DNA from: Micromussa lordhowensis
Taxonomy: Eukaryota > Cnidaria > Anthozoa > Scleractinia > Lobophylliidae
Length of the DNA stretch: 64,000 nt
Assembly: GCA_964020085.1 (NCBI GenBank)
Contig: OZ026600.1
Location: forward strand, 7,233,448-7,297,447
Direction of reading: 5' to 3'
The notes under the pieces were generated by a model. It saw nothing but the letters and a program-made list of their open reading frames with translations, had not been told where the DNA came from and searched no databases. Shown here in pieces: positions 49,214-59,383 of this stretch. Both the position numbers and the translations under genes were made by a program. The number at the start of each line of letters is the position of its first letter. Within the stretch, counting starts at the first letter, position 1.

Positions 49214-51333
49214 AATTGTTAAGTGCCATTCCGTCATTTTGGCATTTTGTGTTTTAAACACGCCCTATACAGTTCCCATCGCACAGTCGCTCTACATTGA
49301 TTACGTGTAGATAGCATCTTACCTAACCGATGAAGCCTTAAGTCTGCAACTCAGGCATATGCATGGAAAGATAAGTGGGTGAGAGACCATGATCCAGATC
49401 ACCGTCTCTTGGAGTGAGTGACGAGTAACCTCCCTGACCTTTCAAATTCTCGCTTCACACGACACAACCGTCAACCTGCTTCCTTCAAGAAACAGCTAGA
49501 TTTTTCTCTCAAGAATTGTACTGAAGCTTCAGAAAACACCGACAGAGATACATTCTGGGCCATCTCCTATTTATTTTATTTTATTACTTTTAGTTTAATT
49601 TAGAGCGTCGAGTATATTATTTCAAACAGCCGTGTACGAGTTTCAGCGATGTGATATCATGTATGCTAATTCACGCCAGGGCTCTTCAACAAAAAAAAGC
49701 GCGGGACTGATAGATGTACCTTAGACATGCTTCTAATGCAATCTGAGAACGCTGACCTCAGATATAAAGGAGCGAGAAAAATGTTCACGACGCTCAAAAC
49801 AGGAATGGAAAGTTCTCGACTGCAAGCTTACTGTTCAGACCGTAACGACCTAAGACCGCGCGCGGAGGGCTTTAATAAAGTCTTCATATACCTGTACGTT
49901 CACGCTAGCAGCTTAACCTGTCTCATGACACAGCCTTACCTGTGTGACAATTGTTCAAGTGATCTGGGCGTATGAAAAATAAATGACGCGAGATAGGATC
50001 ACACGATCACGCCTTCATTAGAAACGGAACTCTGACAACGGAAACTAAGAGATAGAATTGACGAGATCTTAGTTTTGGATCAGCGTCTGCACTTGTAAGT
50101 ACGGTCAGCTTGTTTTCCTATGTAGAAGTAACAGGGATGATAGAATTTGTCTTGCTCGTAGACTCAAAGTAAAATATCGTTATGAATATTTGAATAAAGC
50201 AATGTTTCGGCGGAACAAATGTGAAAAACATTGCAAGTGAGAACAGAGCGTTGGTAAACTTAGAAAAATAATAACTTCACTGCATGGATTCATTCCACTC
50301 ATTTTACGTAGAACCTTTTTATTGTTTCAACCCCAAGCTGAACCCCAACCCCAAGCTGAACCCCAACCCTAAGCTGAACATGTCAACTCTCCTTACTTAC
50401 TGAACATGTCAACTCTCCTCTCCTTAATCTTTCTTGATGTAAGTTAGGAGAATCTGGAGTCAAGAGACGATGAAGTGTAAGAGAGTTGAACACCGATATT
50501 AACCTTATTCTAAACCCTCTCAAGATTATTTTTAGATATGATACCCAGCTCTCTCGCGGATAATATTACTCACCGTGTTACGTAGATGATGTATTCGTGG
50601 AGGATATAGCACAAATGAGTGCAAACCCGCTTGAGTAGCCTGCGTAGCGAAAGTTTTCCAAACTTAGAGCTTTGCCCGTATTCTGGCCGCGCGCAAATTA
50701 GAGCGAGAGCTCACCAGGCAAAAACTCCCTGCTTGGTCGATTGTTTTTGCTCTCCCTCCAATTTGCGCACATGCCAAAACAAGGAAAAAGTTCTTCGTGC
50801 GAGACCGCTTTGCAACGCAGCCTACCGCTTGGGCTGTCCACGTGACTAAAATTGGCCACGTCTAGACCGTATTGGGAGTTTTGAAGCCGGAAGTGATTTT
50901 ATAAATAGCTTGAGAGGGATCACCTTGGAAACTAGGTTTATGCGTGGAATTAATTATCACCCTCGTTAGATTAATTTGAACAATTACACAGTTGGACTTT
51001 TCACCTTACGTATAACGTGTATACGTGTACTGCGTAGAGATGTGTAACCCCATAGACACTGAACTCATGCCACTTTACAATGTAAGTTTAAAGGTATTAC
51101 CTACCGTTAAAACATCTTGAAGAGGTATGTTACTTAGATCTACTTAATTTTTAAATAGATTATTTTTCATTTCTCCGGCCAGATAGGGTTTTCAAAGGCC
51201 TGGCTTGTAACCTGCATTGGAACAAGGGAATCTCAAAAGTTCTACAACCATCACTTTTAATGTCTCCATCTGAGTTTCCATAAAACAGTTTTGAGGATCA
51301 TGTCTCTGCTATTGGTATTGTCCATAGTATGCC

Positions 51334-52762
51334 ATGACTCCACTGGCAATAGTCATCCTTATCTATCTCATTGAGTATTCTGACGCTGAAAAATCCTCTG
51401 AAGATGAAAGGCTGAAATACAGAAAAAATGTTGTTGATTTTAAACTGGCCTGGTGCCAAATACGCATGCGCAGATATGACTGGAAGAACATGATTGGACA
51501 TTGCTTAAAGCAGGTGCCCTGGGACGCAACACCGCTGGACAAGAAGCTTCAAACGCAGGCTAGCATAAGCTACGTGAAACGTATGGACATAAAACCTGCG
51601 GGATTCTTTAGCAAGATTTACATTCAATCGGTTTCGGTGGAAAACCGAAATAAAACAATTGGAGGCGACTCTTGGCGCGTTGACATACGTGGACCGTCAA
51701 ACATGGCCGCTACCGTGTATGACAAAAATAATGGGTTGTACGAGGCCGTCTTCCTAATAGAGCAGCCAGGGCTCTATTGGGCAGAAATCACCCTGGATTA
51801 CTCATTATGCGAGGGATTCAAAGATCCACCTTTAGACTGGTTCATCCGAGGTAATAATGGAAGAAATTTCTCCTTCAGTTAAAACTGTGTCTGTTTTGAG
51901 CACTCAGTAAGCTTTTGCCATCTCTCTCCCCAGGCTGTCGCCACGGATCATTCCAGCCTCCAGGGAGCCTGGGCAACAGAAATCGTGATTTCTTGAAGGA
52001 GCCTCTGGGAGGAGGAAAAATCACATTTACTATTCCTACATCACCAGGATTGATAGCCAAGGGTAAATATTAAGGCACAAAACGACAGTACATAAAGTAA
52101 AAAACGACAGTACCGTAGTTCGTTGTTGTTCAAAGTCCTTCGTACATTTTGAGTTGAAACCTCCCTCGTTTTCAAAGTTTAATAAAAAAAAATTGTTTAA
52201 ACTTTTTGAACAGGCTGAAAAGATTTTTGAAAGCCAATAAAATTGAATTTCGTTTAACAACTCACTGGCCGAAATCTGCCAACTGATTGACCTTGTATTA
52301 AATGGATAATATATACTATAGCATCCATTTGGCTTCTTCTGTAAACAAAAAAGTATGTTATGCATGTTGCGTTATGTCATGTTATGTCAGGTCATGTCAT
52401 GTCATATCACGTCACATCATGTCACGTCATGTCATATCAATGTGGAAGGATATTTGGTCTCAAAAGCTCATGGTAGTTGTTTAAACATTTTTTTTGAGCT
52501 TCACTTGACAGTGCAAATGATGAGTTTTGCACTGACTGAACGTTATTGTATTCATAATTTACATGTTACACTGGGCTATTATCAAACACTGTTTCAGAGT
52601 TATACCTGTTCTGCATTCTTGTAGTCATGCGTTTTTCTGTGTGTTGCTTAGAACTCAACGCTTTCAAAGCAGTGAGCCAAACTGCATGCCGGGAGGAATG
52701 CCATCTGCTGTTAGATGGATACGGTGCTTGGCTAGGAGACCAATGGCGGCCACATGAAACAG
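51334..52762 (+). CDS. NXPE family protein B, exons 1-3 only (partial; rest beyond or lost at the Polinton)
   Basis: Exons 51334-51850, 51934-52062 and 52652-52762 have the same phases as exons 1-3 of the neighbouring NXPE gene. Exon 3 is the same length (111 nt) and exon 2 is also 129 nt in both, so the two are tandem duplicates. The start ATG follows two out-of-frame ATGs that stop quickly; residues 1-14 are hydrophobic (PLAIVILIYLI), a signal peptide. Shared landmarks are IGGDSWRVDIRGPS, CEGFKDPPLDWFIRG, GCRHGSFQPPGSLGNRNRDF and CREECHLLLDGYGAW. The GDS and DxxH esterase exons (4-6) are not found between 52763 and the start of the Polinton near 53880. Either the Polinton sits in intron 3 and the exons lie to its right, or the gene is truncated. 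The window cannot tell which. Confidence 0.8.
52365..52440. repeat. pentanucleotide microsatellite (TGTCA/GTCAT)
   Basis: About 14 imperfect units of ATGTC/GTCAT in intron 2 of NXPE gene B. Repeat-driven ORFs across it are not genes. Confidence 0.75.
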
Positions 52763-53046
52763 GTAACCACTTTGAAAAACAACATGGGAAATATGCTGTC
52801 CATGCACATTTTATTTCAGAAAACAAGAGAGAGGGATAAAGAGAAAAAATGAAATGAAACATAATGAAGGGATAAAGAGAAAGAAAAAACGAAAACAAAT
52901 TATTTCCAGGGCAATCAAAACTTCGTCAAGCGTAACAACAAAATTAAAATGTAACGAGGCGTCCCAATGTCACTTGGCCTGACAAACATTAAGAAATAGA
53001 AAACATGAACCGTGCTTCTATCGAGTTATAGAAACACGAGTGGAAG

Positions 53047-53077
<31 letters not shown>

Positions 53078-53734
53078 GAGCCTCACGACGAAAAAAGGAA
53101 AACAACTTGTTTACTTTGATTATCAAAATTTAAATTCTCTTTGCTCGTGCCATCATCCCGCCAACAACTCCGGCGTGCTAGCTCTGTGTTTCTATCGAGT
53201 TTTAGTATAAATCTACTAGCGTTCTATCACGAAGGTCGTTCTCTGATTGGGGAGTGTGTCTACCAATTTTTTAATTTCAAACTCTATTTTAAAACAACAA
53301 CAAATCTTCAAAATTTCCTATTTCCATCAATTTTACTAATCCTTTGAGAAAAACTATTTCTCTCCAAATATACCTAAAAATCACCAAAAAATTTCCAAAA
53401 CAACCCAAAACATAGATATCTGAGATGAGCAGAGAGATTCTTGATTGCTTGAAACGTAAACAAGATATTTGCATAAAAAACATAATACCCAGCCAAAATA
53501 CGGCTTTCATGTGTACCCCCGCCTTAAATAGAAACACAATTATTAACCAATCAGCGTGCGTATTTTCTTAGGGCTGTTTTCTAATAATGATATGCTTTAG
53601 AATGGACGAGTGAAAATAGAGTTGATACCAGTTAGTGATGGTGTTAGAACATGCAATAGGTATGCAAGCAAGCCTAGCATATCAGCTGTTAAGCCCATGT
53701 GTATTAGACTTCTGCCACATTCAGGAAGGAGGAA
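52763..53734. other. start of NXPE gene B intron 3, up to the retrotransposon scrap and Polinton
   Basis: I find no esterase exon here. A stretch at 53010-53100 (ATCGAGTTATAGAAACACGA, GTGGAAGTTTGGGAGAAC) resembles repeat DNA near 585-650. Nothing else stands out. Confidence 0.4.
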
Positions 53735-53880
53735 TTCAGGCCTTATGTTTAGTGCGTTCGACTCCGTGCATAACCTCTCTTCTCTCAGCGTCTATAGATC
53801 AATCGTGAGGATGGAGGGGCAACACCAAGAGCGAGAATTGAGGCACTGTACGTCAAGCAAATTGTGAGCTACGTAAAGGA
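53735..53880 (+). pseudogene. possible non-LTR retrotransposon reverse transcriptase scrap
   Basis: The frame at 53754-53771 reads AFDSVH, the palm motif A typical of LINE reverse transcriptases. After a frameshift, about 53815-53880 reads like the following helix (P-x-A-R-I-x-A-L-Y). Both pieces are short and surrounded by stops, so this would be a decayed copy. A weaker alternative is a diverged NXPE exon 4, because a phase-1 acceptor-like CAG stands nearby and a G-R-R...D-S-V-H-N string loosely resembles the GDSHN block of the neighbouring gene. It lies directly against the Polinton end. Confidence 0.25.
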
Positions 53881-53885
53881 AATAG

Positions 53886-54125
53886 TAGCAGTAGTGTAGT
53901 AATTGGGGCAGCTACCGCAATTTCTGAATTTTACGCATCTCAGCGTAGTTAGTGTAAAAATCTGAGTCTAAAATATATGATATAATACACTAAAACAGCG
54001 TAGTTATGCGTAGGTAGTGTAAGTAGCGTAGATATCGTAAAAATTAGACATACTATTTTACGCACAAAAATGCCTAAAATGCGTAGGATAGTGTAGGATA
54101 TAGTAAAATTTAGATTGTTCTCACG
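53886..54125. repeat. Polinton terminal region / probable left TIR with GCGTAG iterations
   Basis: Between the likely element end and the stop of the VLTF3-like gene lies about 240 nt without ORFs. It repeats variations of GCGTAG followed by TAGTGTAA (near 53942, 53995, 54008, 54022 and 54078). Polinton TIRs are often several hundred bp long and internally repetitive and serve protein-primed replication. The assignment as TIR is an inference, because the matching inverted copy is off the right edge. Confidence 0.55.
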
Positions 54126-54135
54126 ATGCTGATTT

Positions 54136-55131
54136 TCAAGATTTGATAAATTTCCAACCAGCACTCTCACCACCTAGATATTCACATATTTTTTTCCAAA
54201 TTTTATCAAGTTCATAGAGTTTTAAACGATCTTTATACAATTTTAGCTTTGGTAAAAATTCATTATATCCAAGTATTTGACAAAATTTATAAATGATATA
54301 TGAATAGGAAAAGAAATTTCTTCTATTTTTACCTTTAAATAATTCAAATGGCTCCTGAATTTGTAAAAACCTCATTTTCATTTTTTCTTCCATTATAGAA
54401 GTCATTTGTAATGGAGGTATTTTTGTTATTCTATACAATATTTGGGTGGTATGATTATAATAATTTAATTTACGATGTTTTTTAAGATATCTTTTAATAT
54501 CTGATTCAGTTAACTTTTCCAAAGAATTTTCCATCCTTTCACGAATGATTTCTTTGAAAATATTATTAATAACATCTTCTGAGACTTTAAAACTTTCTTT
54601 GCCTTGGATATTGGCTAAACACTCACAAAAATGATTATATCTTTTGTAATCATTTTCTGCAGGTTTTATGGATGCTTTTTCTGGATTTGTTGAGACATTA
54701 ATGCTTATTCCACAACTTAGACAAGTACTTATCCCTTCATCGATGTTCAATACTCGAAATTTTTCACATGTATAACAATAGTTATCTTCATTTATATTAT
54801 TTTCACTGTATTGTAGTTCATCAGGGAAGATATTATATTTATACTTTTTATAATAAGAATTATCAACACCATGGACAAATTTTTTTGCTTGATTTTCTGT
54901 ATGTAAAAAAAGTAAAATAGCATTCTTTAATAAATAACTAGTACGAAGATTTTTGATATCATTTATTTCATTTTCTAGCCTTATTTGTTCAATTTGATCA
55001 ATTCTAGAATAATCTTTTTTGATGGATAAATTTATAATTTTTTTTTTTAAATCTGGTATTTTTTTTTCTTTTATAACAATTTCTGAAAGTTTTTTACGAT
55101 GTAGATTGCCAATGGTCTCTTTGTTCATCAT
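54136..55131 (-). CDS. VLTF3-like late transcription factor (Pox_VLTF3 family) in a Polinton, 331 aa
   Basis: The C-terminal two thirds match the poxvirus/NCLDV late transcription factor 3 family. There is a treble-clef-like CYTCEKF (about residue 121) with CLSCG (about 139), then YKRYNHFCECLANIQG, the KYYE-like LNYYNHTTQI, IPPLQMTSIMEEKM, IQEPFELFKGKNRRNFFSYSY, a KFCQILGYNEFLPKL block and the closing LDKIWKKIC..GWKFI signature. The first 90 residues are Lys/Ile-rich and probably helical. In NCLDVs this protein drives late-gene transcription; here it would act on the element's own promoters (inference). It is the gene closest to the terminal repeat. Its start is MM; an AT-only motif precedes it. 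To my knowledge it is not part of the core Polinton gene set. Confidence 0.85.
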   Translation of the reverse strand: MMNKETIGNLHRKKLSEIVIKEKKIPDLKKKIINLSIKKDYSRIDQIEQIRLENEINDIKNLRTSYLLKNAILLFLHTENQAKKFVHGVDNSYYKKYKYNIFPDELQYSENNINEDNYCYTCEKFRVLNIDEGISTCLSCGISINVSTNPEKASIKPAENDYKRYNHFCECLANIQGKESFKVSEDVINNIFKEIIRERMENSLEKLTESDIKRYLKKHRKLNYYNHTTQILYRITKIPPLQMTSIMEEKMKMRFLQIQEPFELFKGKNRRNFFSYSYIIYKFCQILGYNEFLPKLKLYKDRLKLYELDKIWKKICEYLGGESAGWKFIKS

Positions 55132-55136
55132 AATAA

Positions 55137-55304
55137 TTAATATACTTTATTCTTTAAAGTAGAGTAATCTTCACTCTCACTGCTCGTTGATTCCTCACTG
55201 CTCGTCGATTCCTCATCTGAATTAGGATCATAATCACTATCGCTACTATCAGTATCATGAAGTGGGTCTTCAGTCAAGAATTTTTTAAAATTCGGAATTG
55301 GCAT
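55137..55304 (-). CDS. small acidic serine/aspartate/glutamate-rich protein, 55 aa
   Basis: This ORF fills the gap between polymerase and VLTF3-like genes almost exactly: it starts 6 nt after the polymerase stop and ends 5 nt before the VLTF3-like start. It begins MPIPNFKKFLTEDPLHDTD and continues as an acidic low-complexity tract of Ser, Asp and Glu (repeated EESTSS), ending with NKVY. A TATA-rich stretch abuts the ATG, like the other genes of the element. No family recognised. Acidic tails of this sort occur in DNA mimics, transcription activators and histone-binding proteins, but nothing here decides between them. Confidence 0.55.
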   Translation of the reverse strand: MPIPNFKKFLTEDPLHDTDSSDSDYDPNSDEESTSSEESTSSESEDYSTLKNKVY

Positions 55305-55309
55305 ATATA

Positions 55310-58300
55310 CTATAAATTATTATTTATTTTATGATTCCCATATGCGTAACTACTGATACCATCATCTAAAATATATCTTTTATCATCAAAAGGTGATAAT
55401 GATACTTTATTAATTTGGTAACTAGATATCTGATGATACTCTGACCGGATAGTTCGCATCTTATGCCTCATAGTATTACATTTTTGTAAGGTATCACGAT
55501 AATCAGAGAGAGATAATTCACTCTTAATGACATTCTTCTTGACACCTTTAGCAGTCTTGTTTTCCTTGTTTTCTGTCTTGTAACTATACATTTTACTTTT
55601 TAGACCAACAAATTCAGTGATTGGATCACCAGCTGCTTCATCTTTGAATTTACCAATTACTTTTTTATTTTCTGCAAAAAAGAACTCTGACGATTTGGGA
55701 TAATCACTATTGTCAAACCTTTCCTTATCTTTATATAAATCACTATAAAGATCTTCTGCTTTTATATGGTAAAATAAAGAATCAGTATCAGTAAAAAGTA
55801 ACTTTGCATCAGGGTATTTTTTTCTGATATAGTTGTAATGGAAGTCATACATTAATGTTTTACTTAGATCTAGAATAGAGAATCCAACATAAGAGGGTTT
55901 ATCTAAGACTAGTCTAGCCTTTTTCATTTGTACCCCAACTAAATTTTCATCAAATATTTTACTAGAAACGTACATTGGTTGCCTTGTCAAGTTCAATAAA
56001 TGATCTGGATCAGTTTCTAATTTGATATTAGATCTTTTTCTAATGTTTTCCATGGTTTTACCAAACACAGAGTTATTCATCAGCTTAAAGAAGTCTTTCT
56101 CAAAACTATTCTTAGCCATTGTTCTCTTTTCAGTGTTAAAATCAATGTATCTTTTCATCCAAGGCTTCTGTGTAAATTCCAATACTCTGTGAATCTTCTT
56201 TAACTTCATACCAAGAGATAAATAAAGCTGCAAATTTCTGTAATGTAATACATACTTTTCTTTATTCCTTAGATTAGGAACCAACTTGTGAACTCTACCA
56301 CTGCTAATATTTTCTTTCTCTTTTAAATCTTTGCAATACTTTGACAACATATCATCAGTGATTAAAATCTTTTCTGGTGCTAATGGATAATCATTATGCA
56401 AATCGTGTAGCTCTTCCGGATATTCTAAATCTACCTCTAAAATAACACCTTTTCTAGTATCATTTGTGTAATTTTCTAAGATGAAATCTTCAGAGGGAAT
56501 CCATCGGAAATCTCCAGTTGGAAGTGACTGTGACATAGCCCATCCATAAAGATTATTTGCATCCAAATACATTAAATAACTACTTTCCAACTCTGGATTG
56601 TAACCCTTCATATACTTGTTGTTTGCTACAGCATGTCTGTGTGTAATAGTACTAATACCACCTCTCATACCCTTTTCAATGAATAGTTGTTGATCTATAT
56701 CTGAAATTAAATCCAGATTTACATTAGTCATTTTCAGTAATGCATCCCAAGATAACCCAGGCGCTGAATAATAATGACAAGGATCTAGCCCATAGTCCTT
56801 CAAACATATAGTTCTGAAATTTTCAAATACATCCGCTAAGAGTAGAACATCAGTCCGCAAATATAAATCATGATAATCACCTAAGTCTTTAATTTGGAAG
56901 GCACTCCATACTCGTTTTGCGTGCTCATAGTCACTCTCTGAAATATTTGTATCATTCAAAATACTATAAAAATCTTCTCTTGCGGGTAAAGACTTCTCAC
57001 TGAATCGCTGGAATGAGTCCATGTAATCATAAGGGTAAACACCTTTTCGCTTTATTAATCTAAATTGATCATCATTTGGAAAAGCTTTCTTTGAATAAAA
57101 GAATGCATTATCACTTAAATTACTGCTTAGTCGATCTAAACTCTGACTCATAAATGAAAAACTGTCAATGAAAGTCAAATGATTACCTAGTCTAAAGCCA
57201 ATATATTTCTCAAAATTACTTGCTATAACACCAACATCAATATTAACATCTTGTCTTACTAAATGACCAATCTTTTGCATGATAAAATGGCAGTCATAGC
57301 CTTTAAGATTATGAAAGATTACAGGAATTTTTAACTTTTCTGCACTAATAGCCCATTTAAGATTACAATCACTATGAGCAGCGCCACGATATTTACCAGT
57401 AATATGGCAATGATCTCTAACTTTTTGTTTTGAAGGTTTTTGCTCATTAAATATTCTCGCACAAATATGACATTTAGTAGAATTTTGGAAATCTCTTTCA
57501 TTTTTCTCTGTCATAACTAATGGTTTCTGGAATTGTTCGCTAACTATTCTTTGACAATCTTTTACTTCACTCAACATTTTCATGATAAATTTTTCGATAC
57601 AATCTTCTCCACGGTAAATTTCTACTGGTTTGGAATATCTCTTATCATATCTACAGACTAATTTATATCCGTAACTACAGGCCTTATGACTCTGATAAGT
57701 ACTCGTGTAAGATTGACCATCACTAGGTTGGCAACCGTCTATTTTTTCTGTGATTGCTTCAAAATCAGCGTAAATTACAAAAGGCGCAGGTAACATTTTC
57801 TTGTGATTTTTGAAATAAATTTTTGATCCTGCCTCAGGCATCTTGATCGCTTGAGTACCATTAAGGAGCAGGCAGTCTTGCTTGTGATCTTCTAGGACAC
57901 TAGCAGAACTACAACAATGTAGACAACGCAAACAAAAATATTTCTTTTCTTTGTGATCATTGAATGAAAACATAAATCGATCGAAATCCTTGATGAGCAC
58001 ATAGTGGCTCTTGTCTCCTTCTTCAATCCATAGTAATTCTAAGTGGTCTGTAAAATTAGTTTCTGATATTCTGATAGGATAAGCTTCTCCATCATAACCA
58101 AATACACAGATATTAATCTTATTTTGCTTTTCAATCTTAAAAATATCTTTTACAGTGACTGGAAAAGTGATACCGGTATAATCTAAACGTTTAACTGATT
58201 CTCTATCTGCCTTAGTTATTCTTTGAGGGTCTTTTATTAATGGATTTAGGTGCCTGTTATGACACCATAAGAAACATTTATTGTCTGTATTTTTGAGATT

Positions 58301-59329
58301 GATTAAACCCTTCATAGGGTTACGTATTTCTTCAGGTAGTTCAATATATGATGATCCTCTTAATGGAAAGTAAGAGACAATATTAATGATATGTAATTTT
58401 ACTGATTCAAATACCCAACCAGAACCTTCAGATAGCCAAACAGCTATTAACTCTAAAATTCTTTCAATACCATTATGTATAGACTCTTCTATATCTAGTC
58501 TATTTGTAACAGTAAAGGGGCCAGCGTTAAAATAAGGTTCTCTGTAAATGACACCATCTTCAGTACTTTTTGATAATCGAACCCTTAGTGTAGTATTGTA
58601 TTTGAATCCCCTTTTGACTGTTAATAATTTCATTAAAATATCAAATATTGCTCGTTTAGTACTACTTAACTGTACCCCTGGGTCATAACTATTAACAATT
58701 GGCACTTCATAAGATTTGACATTACCTCTTAATGCATTGGATCGCTCAGTAATAGTGATGTCTTTAGGTATAAATTTCAAATTTCTTCTGAATTCTCTTA
58801 TAGTTTCAGGCCTATAATATGGAGCGATTTGATCAATCACATTTTTAACCTTTCTTTGAAGTCTTGTAGGTACAGGTTTTATAGGTCTTATTATTTTTAG
58901 CCTCGGTAAAGGCACTGGAGCGGTTGGTGGTTTTGTACGTGGTTTTGGTACTGGGGCAGGTGGTCTATATTCAGTAGGTCTTAATGGTTCTGGTAAATTG
59001 ACTGAGGGACTTATCTGATCATCTATTAAAGTACCTCCAAGGTATGAGTCTCTTAGTCTCCTTTCTGCAATTGATCGGATTAGTCGATTTTCAACATAAT
59101 CTCCATGTTTCTTAGATCTTAGTGGTTGTGGGTTGACAGGTGGGACTGGTAGTGGCTGACCTTGCGGACCTTTTTTTGCTTCATTAAGCTTATGAAAATC
59201 TGTCTTTAAATGCTGATATTTTCCCCCTTTTGAATATTTTTTCTTGCATGTATTACAATACCAATGAGATGGTTTTGGTAATGTGTCCACAGATATCTTT
59301 TTGGGTTTAATTTTAACTTTAAAATCCAT
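55310..59329 (-). CDS. protein-primed family B DNA polymerase (Polinton pPolB), 1339 aa
   Basis: Full-length Polinton polymerase. An N-terminal C2H2-type finger (WYCNTCKKKYSKGGKYQHLK, from about residue 23) is followed by a Pro/Lys-rich region to about 160. The exonuclease has YADFEA (about 521), FHNLKGYDCHF (about 673) and YHDLYLRTDVLLLAD (about 818). Between the first two lies an endonuclease VII-like zinc module, CHIC...VRDHCHITGKYRGAAH (about 620-655). Polymerase motifs are LYLDANNLYGWAMSQ (A, about 923), LMNNSVFGKTMEN (B, about 1090) and FTDTDSLF (C, about 1181). The ORF has no internal stop, and all catalytic acids I can place are present, so it is likely active. It replicates the element using a terminal protein primer (family knowledge). 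The ATG is preceded by the TATATA-rich motif. Confidence 0.97.
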   Translation of the reverse strand: MDFKVKIKPKKISVDTLPKPSHWYCNTCKKKYSKGGKYQHLKTDFHKLNEAKKGPQGQPLPVPPVNPQPLRSKKHGDYVENRLIRSIAERRLRDSYLGGTLIDDQISPSVNLPEPLRPTEYRPPAPVPKPRTKPPTAPVPLPRLKIIRPIKPVPTRLQRKVKNVIDQIAPYYRPETIREFRRNLKFIPKDITITERSNALRGNVKSYEVPIVNSYDPGVQLSSTKRAIFDILMKLLTVKRGFKYNTTLRVRLSKSTEDGVIYREPYFNAGPFTVTNRLDIEESIHNGIERILELIAVWLSEGSGWVFESVKLHIINIVSYFPLRGSSYIELPEEIRNPMKGLINLKNTDNKCFLWCHNRHLNPLIKDPQRITKADRESVKRLDYTGITFPVTVKDIFKIEKQNKINICVFGYDGEAYPIRISETNFTDHLELLWIEEGDKSHYVLIKDFDRFMFSFNDHKEKKYFCLRCLHCCSSASVLEDHKQDCLLLNGTQAIKMPEAGSKIYFKNHKKMLPAPFVIYADFEAITEKIDGCQPSDGQSYTSTYQSHKACSYGYKLVCRYDKRYSKPVEIYRGEDCIEKFIMKMLSEVKDCQRIVSEQFQKPLVMTEKNERDFQNSTKCHICARIFNEQKPSKQKVRDHCHITGKYRGAAHSDCNLKWAISAEKLKIPVIFHNLKGYDCHFIMQKIGHLVRQDVNIDVGVIASNFEKYIGFRLGNHLTFIDSFSFMSQSLDRLSSNLSDNAFFYSKKAFPNDDQFRLIKRKGVYPYDYMDSFQRFSEKSLPAREDFYSILNDTNISESDYEHAKRVWSAFQIKDLGDYHDLYLRTDVLLLADVFENFRTICLKDYGLDPCHYYSAPGLSWDALLKMTNVNLDLISDIDQQLFIEKGMRGGISTITHRHAVANNKYMKGYNPELESSYLMYLDANNLYGWAMSQSLPTGDFRWIPSEDFILENYTNDTRKGVILEVDLEYPEELHDLHNDYPLAPEKILITDDMLSKYCKDLKEKENISSGRVHKLVPNLRNKEKYVLHYRNLQLYLSLGMKLKKIHRVLEFTQKPWMKRYIDFNTEKRTMAKNSFEKDFFKLMNNSVFGKTMENIRKRSNIKLETDPDHLLNLTRQPMYVSSKIFDENLVGVQMKKARLVLDKPSYVGFSILDLSKTLMYDFHYNYIRKKYPDAKLLFTDTDSLFYHIKAEDLYSDLYKDKERFDNSDYPKSSEFFFAENKKVIGKFKDEAAGDPITEFVGLKSKMYSYKTENKENKTAKGVKKNVIKSELSLSDYRDTLQKCNTMRHKMRTIRSEYHQISSYQINKVSLSPFDDKRYILDDGISSYAYGNHKINNNL

Positions 59330-59350
59330 CTATATATAATAATATATGTC
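59330..59350 (-). promoter_or_regulatory. ATG-abutting TATATA-type motif of the polymerase gene
   Basis: Read on the minus strand, ATTATTATATATAG runs directly into the polymerase ATG. Nearly the same string precedes the finger gene (59594-59612) and the small DUF5679 gene (61626-61640). Confidence 0.45.
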
Positions 59351-59383
59351 TAATTTTTTTTTAAATTCTTAATTTTTTATTTA

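Larger units (their letters stand above)
46770..51333. other. spacer between the two NXPE genes
   Basis: No gene seen. Contains the nested MITE (47436-48006), the TTA-flanked element (48309-48835), a 300-bp MITE (48927-49213) and a short run of AACCCCAAGCTG repeats near 50332-50380. Confidence 0.45.
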
